A stretch of DNA of 60,311 bases from BQOK01 sp048388525 (GCF_048388525.1 NZ_DBGCTQ010000098.1:1-60311); one strand, 5' to 3'. Positions 17,294-25,826 are shown, counted from the stretch's first letter. Translations and numbers: made by a program. Notes: generated from the sequence alone by a model not told the origin.

Positions 17294-18558
17294 AGCAACT
17301 GACCGGCCTTTTTGCCGCCCTGAAGCGATTGATGGGCGGCGAGGCCCTTTCGCCCGGGTACTACCGGTTTTTGCTGGTGCATACCAGTTTTATGGTGTTC
17401 AACCGGCTGCCCTATGTGTTCATCAACACCATGCTGCTGGGCCAGAGCAACGACGTGAAGGTGGTGGTGATGTACAACGTCACCTTTTTTGTGGGCAGCG
17501 CCGTGGCCATGGCGGCGGCGGCGGAGTTTCTGCACCGCACCAGCCCCGGCGCCACGGCGGTGGCGGGCATTGTGGGCTATAACCTGCTGTATCTTTTGCT
17601 GATCCTGCTGGGCGGCGGGGCGGCCCGCTGGCACCTGCTGCTGGGCCTGCTGACCGGCCTGGCCGACGGCTGCTACTGGCTGAGCTACGGGCACCTGTTG
17701 GCCGATGCCACCGACCTTTCCAACCGGGACAGCGGCATTGCCATCATCAGCATTTTTGCAAACCTGGTGAACCTCACGGTGCCGCTGCTGGCCAGCTTTG
17801 TGATCGACCGGGTGGGCGGCACCAAAGGGTATATCACGGTGTTCGCCATGGCATTTGCGGTTTCACTGGTGACCTGCGCGCTGGCGCTGCGGCTGCCCAA
17901 GCGCCATACCAAAACTGAACATCACGTGGACTACCCCTTTACCTTCCGCGCCATCGCCCGCAACCGGCACCTTTTATACGGCCTTGCCGCCCAGAGCTGC
18001 AAGGGCGTGCGCGAGGGGGCGTTCACCTTTATCCTGAGCATTGTGCTGTACCAGATGGTGAGCAATGAGCTGCTGGTGGGGTTCAACACCTTTTTGTCGG
18101 CCGCGGCGGCCATTGCGTCGTTTGTGATCGCCAGCCGCATCCTGTCGCTGACCAACCGGGTGCGCTATATGGGCCTGGCGGTGGCGGTGCTTACCGGCAT
18201 TGCGGCGGTGTGCATCTTCCATTTAAGCCCGGTGATGGTGATCGTGTACACGGTGGTGAACGCCTTTTTTGCGGGTTTTTTGGAAAACTCGACCTACAGC
18301 ACGTTTTTGGACATGATGCAGCTGGTGCCCGAGCTGGACGACCACTGGCCCGAGCTGCTGGCCATCAACGACACGGCGCTGGAGATAGGCCGCTGCCTGG
18401 GGCTGGGCTTTTTCCTTGCCATGAACCTGTGGGTGGGCGAGAGCATCCGGGTGCAGGTGTGGAGCCTTTTGCTGCTCACCCTGACCCAGACCGGCACGGT
18501 GCTGCTGTGCGGCAGGGCCATGGCCGCCGCACCGAAAGACCGGCAGGGCGCCGTGTAG
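17290..18558 (+). CDS. MFS-type membrane transporter
   Basis: 422 residues with about twelve hydrophobic spans, for example FVGSAVAMAAAAEFL, YLLLILLGGGA and VWSLLLLTLTQTGTVLL. ATG 17290 is the start because AGGAGG is 7 nt upstream and the ATGA overlap couples it to the preceding gene. An alternative earlier start would only extend into antiparallel coding sequence of the hydrolase. In an operon that already has an ABC importer, this permease could import a monosaccharide or export a by-product. Substrate not recognisable; the MFS call is by topology and general resemblance. Confidence 0.72.
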   Translation: MKQLTGLFAALKRLMGGEALSPGYYRFLLVHTSFMVFNRLPYVFINTMLLGQSNDVKVVVMYNVTFFVGSAVAMAAAAEFLHRTSPGATAVAGIVGYNLLYLLLILLGGGAARWHLLLGLLTGLADGCYWLSYGHLLADATDLSNRDSGIAIISIFANLVNLTVPLLASFVIDRVGGTKGYITVFAMAFAVSLVTCALALRLPKRHTKTEHHVDYPFTFRAIARNRHLLYGLAAQSCKGVREGAFTFILSIVLYQMVSNELLVGFNTFLSAAAAIASFVIASRILSLTNRVRYMGLAVAVLTGIAAVCIFHLSPVMVIVYTVVNAFFAGFLENSTYSTFLDMMQLVPELDDHWPELLAINDTALEIGRCLGLGFFLAMNLWVGESIRVQVWSLLLLTLTQTGTVLLCGRAMAAAPKDRQGAV

Positions 18559-18604
18559 AAGTTCTTTTATAAAGCGCCGCGTTTCGCGGAGAGGAGCGTA
18601 CAAA

Positions 18605-19648
18605 ATGAAAGCTGAGATCATTGACCGCAAGTGGGTTGTGGAATGGTTCGACGAGCGCCAGTGCTACCACATGCCCAGCCTTACCCTTGCCGGCAACGGC
18701 AACCTGCTGGCCGTGTGGAACGGCGGCTTTTTGCAGTGGAACGGCGACCCCATGGGCCGCGACGCCAAGGACTGGGTATCGGTGCTGGAATACGGCGCCT
18801 CCCAGTGGGGCAACCCGGACGCGGTGGGCAACGACATCCGCTATTGCTGCCATGACCCGGTGTTTTTAAAGAACAAAAAGGGCGAGATCATTCTGCTGTT
18901 CGCAAAGTTTTTGGACACCGAGGTGAACTTTACCACCTGGTGCAACGGCCGCGACGAGCTTTGGACCCGCAAAACAAAGGACGGCGGCCGCACCTGGGAG
19001 CCGGCAAAGCCGGCGGGCATTCAGAGCGGCCATGCCTCCAACGACAGCGTGCTTTTGCCGGACGGCACCATTGTGTTCGCTTCCACCAGCAGCGAGATCC
19101 CGGACAAATACTTCGGCGCGGTGCGCATCTACCTCTCCCACGATGACGGCGAGAGCTGGGAGCAGGGCCCCCTGCTGGCGGCAAACGACGGCAGCCTGAT
19201 CCGGGAGCCCGCGCTGTGCCTGCGGCCGGACGGGACCATCCGCATGTTCACCCGCACCTGCCCGGGCAGCACCGGCTGGGGCGCGGGGGTGAAATCGCTG
19301 GTGTCGTATACGGCGGAAAGCCGGGACGGCGGCCGGACCTGGAGCCAGCCCCGGCCCACCACCATCGTGAACAACGAGTCGAAGATTGACGTGATCAGCT
19401 GGGACGAAAACACCATTCTGATGGCCTACAACAACACCCCGGTGGCCGACTGGCACGAGCGCAGCCCGCTCACCCTGGCCTGCTCGAAGGATGAGGGCAG
19501 GACCTGGCAGAACCTGATCGAGCTGGCCCCGGCCCCGGGCAACAAATGCCAGCCCGCCATGTGCAAAGACCGGGACGGGCGGCTGAACGTGATTTACATG
19601 AACCGGCACACGGCCATTGAGCACCTGGTGCTGGAGCTGACCGACTGA
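18605..19648 (+). CDS. Second sialidase-fold (Asp-box) protein, cytosolic
   Basis: 347 residues with four Asp boxes evenly spread along the chain: TKDGGRTW, SHDDGESW, SRDGGRTW and SKDEGRTW. This gives a compact single-propeller exo-sialidase-like enzyme without added domains. The sequence around EPALCLRPDG and the early SLTLAGNGNLLAVWNGG are common in BNR proteins. No signal peptide. GGAGAGGAG precedes the ATG by a normal distance, and a small CCGCG/CGCGG stem lies just upstream. It is the last gene of the operon, closed by the terminator at 19662. Two propeller enzymes in one operon suggest two linkages or two sugar variants. Confidence 0.8.
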   Translation: MKAEIIDRKWVVEWFDERQCYHMPSLTLAGNGNLLAVWNGGFLQWNGDPMGRDAKDWVSVLEYGASQWGNPDAVGNDIRYCCHDPVFLKNKKGEIILLFAKFLDTEVNFTTWCNGRDELWTRKTKDGGRTWEPAKPAGIQSGHASNDSVLLPDGTIVFASTSSEIPDKYFGAVRIYLSHDDGESWEQGPLLAANDGSLIREPALCLRPDGTIRMFTRTCPGSTGWGAGVKSLVSYTAESRDGGRTWSQPRPTTIVNNESKIDVISWDENTILMAYNNTPVADWHERSPLTLACSKDEGRTWQNLIELAPAPGNKCQPAMCKDRDGRLNVIYMNRHTAIEHLVLELTD

Positions 19649-19661
19649 GGCAGGCCGGCCA

Positions 19662-19698
19662 CACAAAAAGCGCGGCGCGCGGCACCGCGCTTTTTGTG
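19662..19698 (+). terminator. Bidirectional terminator ending the glycan operon
   Basis: Arms 19662-19675 and 19685-19698 are perfectly complementary over 14 bp, with A5 on one side and T5 on the other, so the hairpin can stop transcription in either direction. Confidence 0.9.
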
Positions 19699-19725
19699 AT
19701 CTTGTGAGCGGGAAAGGGGAAAGCG

Positions 19726-20505
19726 ATGGCGCTGCAAACAGGGGCCGGGGGCGCGCAGGGCGAAGCGCTGCTGGCCTGCATTCTGGATATGGGGGAGCTG
19801 CTGCTGGTGAGCGGCGCAGAGGTGCGCCGGGTGGAAGACACCCTCACCCGCCTGTGCGCGGCGTACGGCTTTGAGCGGGCGGATGTGTTTACCATTACCT
19901 CCAGCATTGTGCTCACCGCGGCGGCCCCCGGCGGCCGGGTGCTCACCCAGACCCGCCGCATCCGTGAGCGCCGCACCGACCTGGGCTGTGTGGAGCGGGT
20001 GAACGGCCTTTCGCGCAGGCTGTGCGCCCAGCCGCTTGAACTGGCCGGGCTGCGCCGCGCGGTGGAGCAAGTGCGGCAGGGCAGGGCCTACCCGCCCTGG
20101 GTACAGTGTGCCGCCTACGGGGTGGTTTCGGCCGCTTTCACGGTGTTTTTTGGGGGCGCGGCGCGGGATGCGCTGGCCGCCGCCCTTTCGGGCGCGCTGC
20201 TGGCCGGGGCGCTGGCACTGGGCCGCCGGCTGCCGCTGGGCGAACTGCTGCTGAACCTTCTGTGCAGCGCCTTTGCCGCGCTGGCCGCCGCCGCCCTTGT
20301 GGCGCTGGGGGTGGGCGTGAGCCCGGAAAAGATCATCATCGGCAACATCATGCTGCTTATACCGGGGCTGGGGCTGACCGTGTCGCTGCGGGATATGATC
20401 AGCGGCGACACCATTTCGGGGCTGCTGGGCCTGTGTGAGGCGGTGCTCAAGGCGCTGGCGGTGGCCGCGGGCTTTGCGGTGGTGCTGCTGCGGGCGGGGG
20501 GATAA
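19726..20505 (+). CDS. Threonine/serine exporter, ThrE N-terminal half
   Basis: 259 residues. The cytosolic start LLACILDMGELLLVSGAEV, then RRVEDTLTRLC and ITSSIVLTAAAPGG, are characteristic of the ThrE N-terminal domain; five hydrophobic spans follow. In many Firmicutes the exporter is split into two proteins, as here, and both halves are needed to export threonine and serine. The ATG follows GGAAAGGGGAAAG. The partner starts 4 nt after the stop. The genes lie downstream of the strong terminator at 19662, so they are not part of the glycan operon; I saw no clear promoter in the 27 nt between. Confidence 0.87.
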   Translation: MALQTGAGGAQGEALLACILDMGELLLVSGAEVRRVEDTLTRLCAAYGFERADVFTITSSIVLTAAAPGGRVLTQTRRIRERRTDLGCVERVNGLSRRLCAQPLELAGLRRAVEQVRQGRAYPPWVQCAAYGVVSAAFTVFFGGAARDALAAALSGALLAGALALGRRLPLGELLLNLLCSAFAALAAAALVALGVGVSPEKIIIGNIMLLIPGLGLTVSLRDMISGDTISGLLGLCEAVLKALAVAAGFAVVLLRAGG

Positions 20506-20509
20506 GGCA

Positions 20510-20965
20510 ATGGGCTGGTACTGCATCCAAACGGCCATGGCGGCCGTGGGCGCGGCGGGGTTTGCCGTGCTGTTCAACATCCGGGGCAGCCGCCTTGTTT
20601 GGACCGCGCTGGGCGGCGCGCTCTCGTGGGCGGTGTATCTGGTTTGCACCTGCCACGGCCAGGGCGTGTTCACGGCGCTGCTGTGCGCCACTGCGGCGGC
20701 CGCGCTGGCAAGCGAGGCGCTGGCCCGCGCCGTGCGCGCGCCGGTGATTCTGCTGCTGGTGCCGATGCTGATCCCGCTGATCCCCGGGGGCGACCTTTAC
20801 CGCATGATGAGCTTTTTGGTGCGGGCGCAGCTGGACCGCTTTGCCGAGTATGCCCGGCTGGTGCTCACCGAGGCGGGCGCCATTGCGGTGGGAATCATCT
20901 GCGCGGCGTCGGCGGCCAATCTGGCGGCCTGCCTGCCCCGCCGCCGGTCAAACCGAAAGAGATAA
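20510..20965 (+). CDS. Threonine/serine exporter, ThrE C-terminal half
   Basis: 151 residues, about five membrane spans, with VPMLIPLIPGGDLYRMM, the conserved block of the small ThrE partner. ATG 20510 directly follows the stop of the first half (GGATAAGGCAATG), so the two are translationally coupled and should assemble into one exporter. The longer open frame upstream is out of phase with the partner gene and unsupported. The gene is followed by a strong hairpin at 20975. Confidence 0.87.
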   Translation: MGWYCIQTAMAAVGAAGFAVLFNIRGSRLVWTALGGALSWAVYLVCTCHGQGVFTALLCATAAAALASEALARAVRAPVILLLVPMLIPLIPGGDLYRMMSFLVRAQLDRFAEYARLVLTEAGAIAVGIICAASAANLAACLPRRRSNRKR

Positions 20966-20974
20966 AAGAGGCCG

Positions 20975-21012
20975 AAACGCCGGAGCACGCGGTTTTGCGG
21001 GCTCCGGCGTTT
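20975..21012 (+). terminator. Terminator after the ThrE pair
   Basis: Perfect 12-bp arms (20975-20986, 21001-21012), with AAA before and TTT after a GC-rich stem. The T run is short, so termination may be assisted by the second hairpin at 21087. Confidence 0.75.
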
Positions 21013-21086
21013 GTGCTGCGGGCCCCGGCGCGCCGGGCCCCGGCAAAGGGCGGAAACCGCCGGCGCGCCGCCCGGGAATAAAAATT

Positions 21087-21118
21087 GCCGCCCCGGCGGC
21101 TGTTTTTTGTGTTTTTTT
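21087..21118 (+). terminator. Second terminator before the efflux operon
   Basis: GCCGCC (21087-21092) pairs with GGCGGC (21095-21100), followed by TGTTTTTT and a second T7 run at 21112-21118. Confidence 0.75.
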
Positions 21119-21191
21119 GAAAAGAAAGGCCCACAGGCCTCGTTATAAAAAAGGGTGCCGCGGGCAAAAGGGCGGAAAATCCATACGATTT

Positions 21192-21229
21192 CTTTACCCT
21201 TTTCTTTACCGGGGCCTTTACCCTTTGCC
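21192..21229 (+). promoter_or_regulatory. CTTTACC direct repeats upstream of the efflux operon
   Basis: CTTTACC occurs at 21192-21198, 21204-21210 and 21216-21222, each exactly 12 nt apart, and CTTTGCC follows at 21223. The array ends about 100 nt before the promoter at 21324. Evenly phased direct repeats suggest a response-regulator binding site, but no regulator gene is adjacent. Part of the 436-nt intergenic stretch 20966-21401. Confidence 0.45.
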
Positions 21230-21323
21230 GGTATCATGCCAATATGCCGCAAAAAGAAAAAAGCCGAACCTTTGCCGCGGCGGCGACGAACAGTAAGGGA
21301 GCGGAGCTTTTTTCAAAAAAGCC

Positions 21324-21352
21324 TTGACTTTCCACCAGATGGAGGGTGTAAT
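21324..21352 (+). promoter_or_regulatory. Promoter of the MacAB-type efflux operon
   Basis: TTGACT (21324-21329) and TGTAAT (21347-21352) are 17 nt apart. The spacer holds a short dyad, TCCA-5-TGGA, as seen in MerR-type promoters. Because the -10 element covers the ATG at 21351, the downstream gene must start later, at 21402. Confidence 0.65.
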
Positions 21353-21401
21353 GTTTTGGAAAACCGGGGCAGGCAGCCCCACAAAAGAGGAGTGGAACGC
21401 A

Positions 21402-22604
21402 ATGAAGAAGATCGTTGGATTTATAAGCGAACGCAAAAAGCTGCTGATCGTGCTGGCCGTGCTGGCTGTGGCCGTGGTGGTGTGGCAGGTGTATGCCGGC
21501 CGCGCCCAGGCAGCGGCGGCCCAGGCCATGCAGGCAAACGTGCAGACCCTGACCCTGCAGCGGGGAGATCTGGCCCGCACCCTGTCTGCGAACGGCAGCG
21601 TGCAGTCCGGCAACGCGGCGCAGGCCGCCACCAAGCTTACCTACCCGGTGAGCGAGGTGCTGGTAAAGGTGGGCGACACCGTGGCCGAGGGCGACGTGGT
21701 GGCCCGGCTGGACACCACCGACCTGGACGAACAGATCAAAAATCTGCAGGCCGCCCTCTCGGCTGAAAAGCAGCAGAGCGATCTGGCGGTGGCGCAGGCG
21801 CAGCGCCGGGTGGAGGACGCCCGCAACCAGAAAAAGGTCTACGAGGACCGGGGCGACGGCGACATGGGCAAGGACGCCTGGGACGACCTGATGCGCCAGG
21901 CAAGCCTTTCGATTGAGGACGCGCAGGACGCGCTGCGCAGCGCCATGCTGGCCCAGAGCACGCCCAGCGCCACCGCGCAGAACCTGAAGGATCTGAAACG
22001 CCAGCGCAGCCAGTGCGAGATCACCGCGCCGGCCGCCGGGGTGATTACCGAGATCCAGGCGGTGGCCGGCGCGCCTGCCACCAACATTGCCTCCATTGAG
22101 GACCCGGCCGCCCTGGAGATCATGGCCCAGGTACGCGAGTACGATGTGAACCAGATCCAGCTGGGCCAGGCGGCCACCTTTACCAGCGGCGCCAAGGATG
22201 TGTTCCACGGCAAGGTAACCTTTATTGCGCCCAAGGCCGAGCTCAGCGCCTCGGGCGAGGCTACTTACCAGGTGAAGTTCAGCGTGGAGGACGCCAGCGG
22301 CGCGCTGCGCCTGGGCATGACCGCCCGGGCCAAGATCATTCTGGAAGAAAAGAAAGGCGTGTTCAGCGTGCCCCTGGACGCGGTGGGCACCAGCGCCGAG
22401 GGCGGCGCCGTGGTGTACGCCAAGCGCACGGGCGCCGACGGCGCCACCACCTTTGAGCCCATTCCCGTGACCACCGGCATGGAAACCGACCTGGCGGTGG
22501 AGATCAGCGGCGAGGGCCTGGAAGAAGGCATGGAGCTGCGCAGCCTGGCCGAGGCCGGCGGCATGGGCGCGGCAATGGCCGCGGGCGCCATGGCGGAGGG
22601 TTAA
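21402..22604 (+). CDS. MacA-type membrane fusion protein of an ABC efflux system
   Basis: 400 residues from ATG 21402, preceded by AGAGGAG and placed after the promoter at 21324-21352. A single membrane span (KLLIVLAVLAVAVVVWQVYA) is followed by a lipoyl-like half (LTYPVSEVLVKVGDTVAEGD), a coiled coil rich in Gln, Lys and Glu at about residues 110-190, the second lipoyl half (CEITAPAAGVITEIQAVAG) and beta-barrel domains. The protein would link the inner-membrane transporter to the cell wall space. It is encoded just before the ATPase (3 nt gap) and permease, the standard MacA-MacB order in Firmicutes. Substrate (peptide, antibiotic or lipid) unknown. Confidence 0.9.
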   Translation: MKKIVGFISERKKLLIVLAVLAVAVVVWQVYAGRAQAAAAQAMQANVQTLTLQRGDLARTLSANGSVQSGNAAQAATKLTYPVSEVLVKVGDTVAEGDVVARLDTTDLDEQIKNLQAALSAEKQQSDLAVAQAQRRVEDARNQKKVYEDRGDGDMGKDAWDDLMRQASLSIEDAQDALRSAMLAQSTPSATAQNLKDLKRQRSQCEITAPAAGVITEIQAVAGAPATNIASIEDPAALEIMAQVREYDVNQIQLGQAATFTSGAKDVFHGKVTFIAPKAELSASGEATYQVKFSVEDASGALRLGMTARAKIILEEKKGVFSVPLDAVGTSAEGGAVVYAKRTGADGATTFEPIPVTTGMETDLAVEISGEGLEEGMELRSLAEAGGMGAAMAAGAMAEG

Positions 22605-22607
22605 GCC

Positions 22608-23321
22608 ATGGCGGAGCAAAAAGCCCCTCTCATTCAAATGGAGGGCATCGTAAAGCGGTTTTACATCGGCCACCCCAACGAGCTGGAGATCCTGCACGGC
22701 ATCGACCTGACCGTGCAGGAGGGGGAATTCATGGCCATTGTGGGCGAATCGGGCAGCGGCAAATCCACCATGATGAACATCATCGGCGCGCTGGACAAAC
22801 CCACCGAGGGGCGCTATATCCTGGACGGGGTGGACATGACCGCCGCAAGGGACAACGAGCTTTCGGCCCTGCGCTGCAAAAAAATAGGCTTTGTGTTCCA
22901 GACCTTTAACCTGATCGCCCGGGTGAGCGCGCTCAAAAATGTGGAGCTTCCCATGCTGTACGCGGGCGTACCCGCCGCCCGGCGCGCCGCCCGGGCCAAA
23001 GAGCTTTTGGAGCTTGTGGGCATGGGGGACCGGATGAACCACCAGCCCAGCGAGCTTTCGGGCGGGCAGAAGCAGCGGGTGGCCATTGCCCGCGCCATGG
23101 CCAACGACCCGGCTGTGCTGCTGGCCGACGAGCCCACCGGCGCGCTGGATTCGGCCACCGGCCGGGTGGTGATGGATATTTTCCACAAGCTGCACAGGGA
23201 ACAGGGGAAAACCATCCTGCTGATCACCCACAGCCAGGAACTGGCCGCTGAGTGCGAGCGCATCGTGACCCTGCTGGACGGCGAGATCGTGAGTGAACGG
23301 AAGGGGGGCGCGGCCGAATGA
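22608..23321 (+). CDS. MacB/LolD-type ABC transporter ATPase
   Basis: 237 residues. Walker A GESGSGKST (from residue 46), signature LSGGQKQR, Walker B AVLLADEPTG and the switch His in LLITHSQE are all intact. This is the MacB/LolD/FtsE class of ATPase, which powers mechanotransmission rather than substrate passage through a channel. The start follows the fusion-protein stop after 3 nt and its own stop overlaps the permease start by 4 nt. Confidence 0.95.
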   Translation: MAEQKAPLIQMEGIVKRFYIGHPNELEILHGIDLTVQEGEFMAIVGESGSGKSTMMNIIGALDKPTEGRYILDGVDMTAARDNELSALRCKKIGFVFQTFNLIARVSALKNVELPMLYAGVPAARRAARAKELLELVGMGDRMNHQPSELSGGQKQRVAIARAMANDPAVLLADEPTGALDSATGRVVMDIFHKLHREQGKTILLITHSQELAAECERIVTLLDGEIVSERKGGAAE

Positions 23322-24583
23322 TCTGGGAAAACATAAAACTGGCCCTTTCGGGCCTGATGACCAACAAAATGCGGGCCCTGCTCACCATGCTGGGCATCAT
23401 CATCGGCATCGGGTCGGTGATCGCCATCGTCACGGTGGGCAATTCGCTCACCAGCTCGGTGAGCGACAGCCTGGTGAGCCTGGGCGGCAACAACCTGCAG
23501 GTGGCCGTGAACCAGCGCCCGGACGAAAACGGCAATTATTCCAACTCGGTGAGCTATTACGAGGAGGACCTGCTGAGCGATGAGATGCTGGACTCGCTGC
23601 GGCAGCGCTTTTCGCAGCAGATCAAGGCGCTGATCATTGCCAACTACGGCGGCAGCGGCAAGGCCCAGGACGGCCGCCTGTACGCGAACCTGCAGACCGT
23701 GGGCGTGAACCCGGACTTTTTTGTGGCCGACAAGGTGGATATGGTGGCGGGCCGTGCGCTGCGCGAGAGCGACATGGAGGGCGCGCGCAAGGTGGCTGTG
23801 GTGAGCGATCTGGTGGTGGACAACATGTTCGGCGGCGACGCGAACGCCGCGCTGGGCAAAACCATCTCGCTGGCCAGCGGCAATGAGGTGAACGAGTACG
23901 CCATTGTGGGCGTGTACCACTATGAGCTGCAGGGCATCTTTTTGGGGGGCGCGGGCCCCACCACCAGCAAGGACACCACCACCGAGATGTATGTGCCCAG
24001 CGTAACCATGAAAGAGGAGTGGGGCGACCGGTATTTCTCGGTGGAGCTGGTGCCCCAGCAGGGGGTGGACGGCGACGAGCTGGCAAGGCGCATCGAGGCC
24101 TATTTTGACGACACCTACTATAAAAACAACGAAAATTTTATGGTGCGGGCCTACAACCTGCAAAACGAGATGGCCTCGATCACCAGCGTGCTGGACACCA
24201 TCTCGATCGCAATCGGCATCATTGCGGGCATCAGCCTTTTGGTGGGCGGCATCGGCGTGATGAACATCATGCTGGTGAGCATTACCGAGCGCACCCGCGA
24301 GATCGGCGTTCGCAAGGCGCTGGGCGCCAAGAACAGCGCCATCCGCACCCAGTTCATCGTGGAGTCTATCATCATATGCGCCATCGGCGGTGTGCTGGGC
24401 ATTCTGGTGGGCATGGGGCTTGGCAGCGTGGGCGCAAGCTTTTTGGGCGCGCCCGCAAAGGTTAGCCTGAGCACCATTCTGGGCGCGGTGGGCTTTTCCA
24501 TGGCGATCGGCGTGTTCTTTGGGTACTACCCGGCGAACAAGGCCGCCAAGCTGGACCCCATTGAGGCGCTGCGGTACGAATAA
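23318..24583 (+). CDS. MacB-type ABC permease (FtsX fold)
   Basis: 421 residues. The N-terminal span MRALLTMLGIIIGIGSVIAI contains the family LGIIIGIGSV block, then a large extracytosolic domain at about residues 45-280, then three C-terminal spans with ITERTREIGVRKALGA, which contacts the ATPase. End PIEALRYE is canonical. With the two preceding genes it forms a complete MacAB-like efflux or signalling unit. The terminator at 24606 follows after 22 nt. Confidence 0.94.
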   Translation: MIWENIKLALSGLMTNKMRALLTMLGIIIGIGSVIAIVTVGNSLTSSVSDSLVSLGGNNLQVAVNQRPDENGNYSNSVSYYEEDLLSDEMLDSLRQRFSQQIKALIIANYGGSGKAQDGRLYANLQTVGVNPDFFVADKVDMVAGRALRESDMEGARKVAVVSDLVVDNMFGGDANAALGKTISLASGNEVNEYAIVGVYHYELQGIFLGGAGPTTSKDTTTEMYVPSVTMKEEWGDRYFSVELVPQQGVDGDELARRIEAYFDDTYYKNNENFMVRAYNLQNEMASITSVLDTISIAIGIIAGISLLVGGIGVMNIMLVSITERTREIGVRKALGAKNSAIRTQFIVESIIICAIGGVLGILVGMGLGSVGASFLGAPAKVSLSTILGAVGFSMAIGVFFGYYPANKAAKLDPIEALRYE

Positions 24584-24605
24584 CACCAGAGCAGCTGCAA
24601 ACAGC

Positions 24606-24638
24606 ACCGCCCCGGGCCATTTGGCCCGGGGCGGTTTT
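24606..24638 (+). terminator. Terminator of the efflux operon (copy 1 of a near-identical pair)
   Basis: Perfect 13-bp arms (24606-24618, 24623-24635), loop ATTT, T4 tail. The same sequence with one base changed in the loop recurs at 30999. The following 225 nt up to 24864 are AT-rich with no gene; a possible -10 (TATGAT near 24754) lies there. Confidence 0.92.
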
Positions 24639-24864
24639 CCTTTGGTTTGAATGAAAGCGAATGCCTGCGGAGGGGGTACAGATGCCCCAGCTTTTCAAAT
24701 AGGGAAATAATGGAATGTGATTAAATTTGCAGAATAAATTTTTCAAACGGTTTATGATAGGGGTTAAAGAAGGGCGTATTTAAAATTGGCGTGGCTGAAT
24801 TTGCAGGGGTGGTTTTAGCGCCGCCGCGGAACAAAAATTTCAAAAGAGGAAAGGGTGGAAACGC

Positions 24865-25686
24865 ATGTGGATTAAACACATCCATTATCAGACGAGGAAT
24901 ACTGCGGAGGAATATTATTACTGCCGCCCGCACGGCCTCAATGAATATGTCTTGATTCTTGCACACACTCCGGCCTATTTCTGCGCGGACGGAACGCAGT
25001 ATCTGCTGCGCAAACACCAATTGTTTATTTACGCCAAAAAGCAACCGCAGCTTTTTTTCAGCGCGGGCGAGGACTTTGTGCACGATTGGTTTCATTTTGA
25101 TATGACCCAGCAGGAAGATTCCCGCCTTCGCTCACTGGGGATCACCTTTGGAAAGCCGCTCTCCCCCTCGAACCCTTTTATCTTATCGGATTTAATTCGG
25201 CTGCTGGCATTTGAATACAGCGACCCGGCGGAACACAGCACAGAGGTGATTGCCAAATTGATGGTCTGCTTTTTTCTCAAACTATCGGACATGCTTTGCG
25301 AAGCTTCACAGCTTTGCCTGCAAGAACATATTTATTACCAGCCCTTTGCTCAGCTGCGGTCACGCATGCGCAGTTTCCCTTATCAGAATTGGAGCCTGGA
25401 CGAGGCGGCGCGTTCGGTGAATATGAGTAAAACCTGGTTCCAGCATAATTATCGGGAGATATTTGGCGTTACCTTTCAGGAAGACTTTGTGAACAGCCGG
25501 ATCGATTACGCCAAAAAGATTCTGCTTCAGAGCGACAGCTCCATTGCATACATTGCGGAGTTGTGCGGATACAACAGCGACACACATTTTATGCGGCAGT
25601 TCAAACAGCGAACCGGCTTTACCCCTACCGCATATAGACAACACATGGCCGTATTGGAGGAAAACGGCGTGCATGATTCAGTGTGA
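24865..25686 (+). CDS. AraC-family transcriptional regulator
   Basis: 273 residues. The N-terminal half is a cupin-like sensor (FCADGTQYLLRKHQLFIYAK). The C-terminal 100 residues carry the two helix-turn-helix motifs: SLDEAARSVNMSKTWFQHNY and IAYIAELCGYNSDTHFMRQF, followed by GFTPTAYRQ. AraC regulators of this form usually activate adjacent sugar operons when ligand binds. The binding protein gene starts 140 nt later on the same strand, and direct repeats suited to AraC binding lie at 25682-25710. Codon use is visibly less GC-rich than in the flanking efflux genes. Confidence 0.92.
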   Translation: MWIKHIHYQTRNTAEEYYYCRPHGLNEYVLILAHTPAYFCADGTQYLLRKHQLFIYAKKQPQLFFSAGEDFVHDWFHFDMTQQEDSRLRSLGITFGKPLSPSNPFILSDLIRLLAFEYSDPAEHSTEVIAKLMVCFFLKLSDMLCEASQLCLQEHIYYQPFAQLRSRMRSFPYQNWSLDEAARSVNMSKTWFQHNYREIFGVTFQEDFVNSRIDYAKKILLQSDSSIAYIAELCGYNSDTHFMRQFKQRTGFTPTAYRQHMAVLEENGVHDSV

Positions 25687-25710
25687 TATGTCAGCTTTGT
25701 ATGTGATATG
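25682..25710 (+). promoter_or_regulatory. Direct repeats, candidate AraC operator
   Basis: TGTGATATG occurs at 25682-25690 and 25702-25710, 20 nt apart or about two helix turns, the spacing typical of AraC half sites. The first copy overlaps the regulator's stop codon. Confidence 0.5.
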
Positions 25711-25758
25711 ATAGTGACTTGTGGCTTTTCAATGGGTAAAATTTTAAATAGAAAGCAC

Positions 25759-25785
25759 AATATTTTTTATACTATAAAAAATATT
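25759..25785 (+). promoter_or_regulatory. Perfect AT-rich palindrome with a -10 element before the importer operon
   Basis: Arms 25759-25771 and 25773-25785 are perfectly complementary over 13 bp around a single C. The palindrome contains TATACT (25768-25773), a good -10 element. The pairs are all A-T, so it is more likely an operator placed on the promoter than a terminator. Confidence 0.55.
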
Positions 25786-25826
25786 TGTGTATGGATTTCC
25801 GGATATTCGAATTAAGGAGGTTAAAT

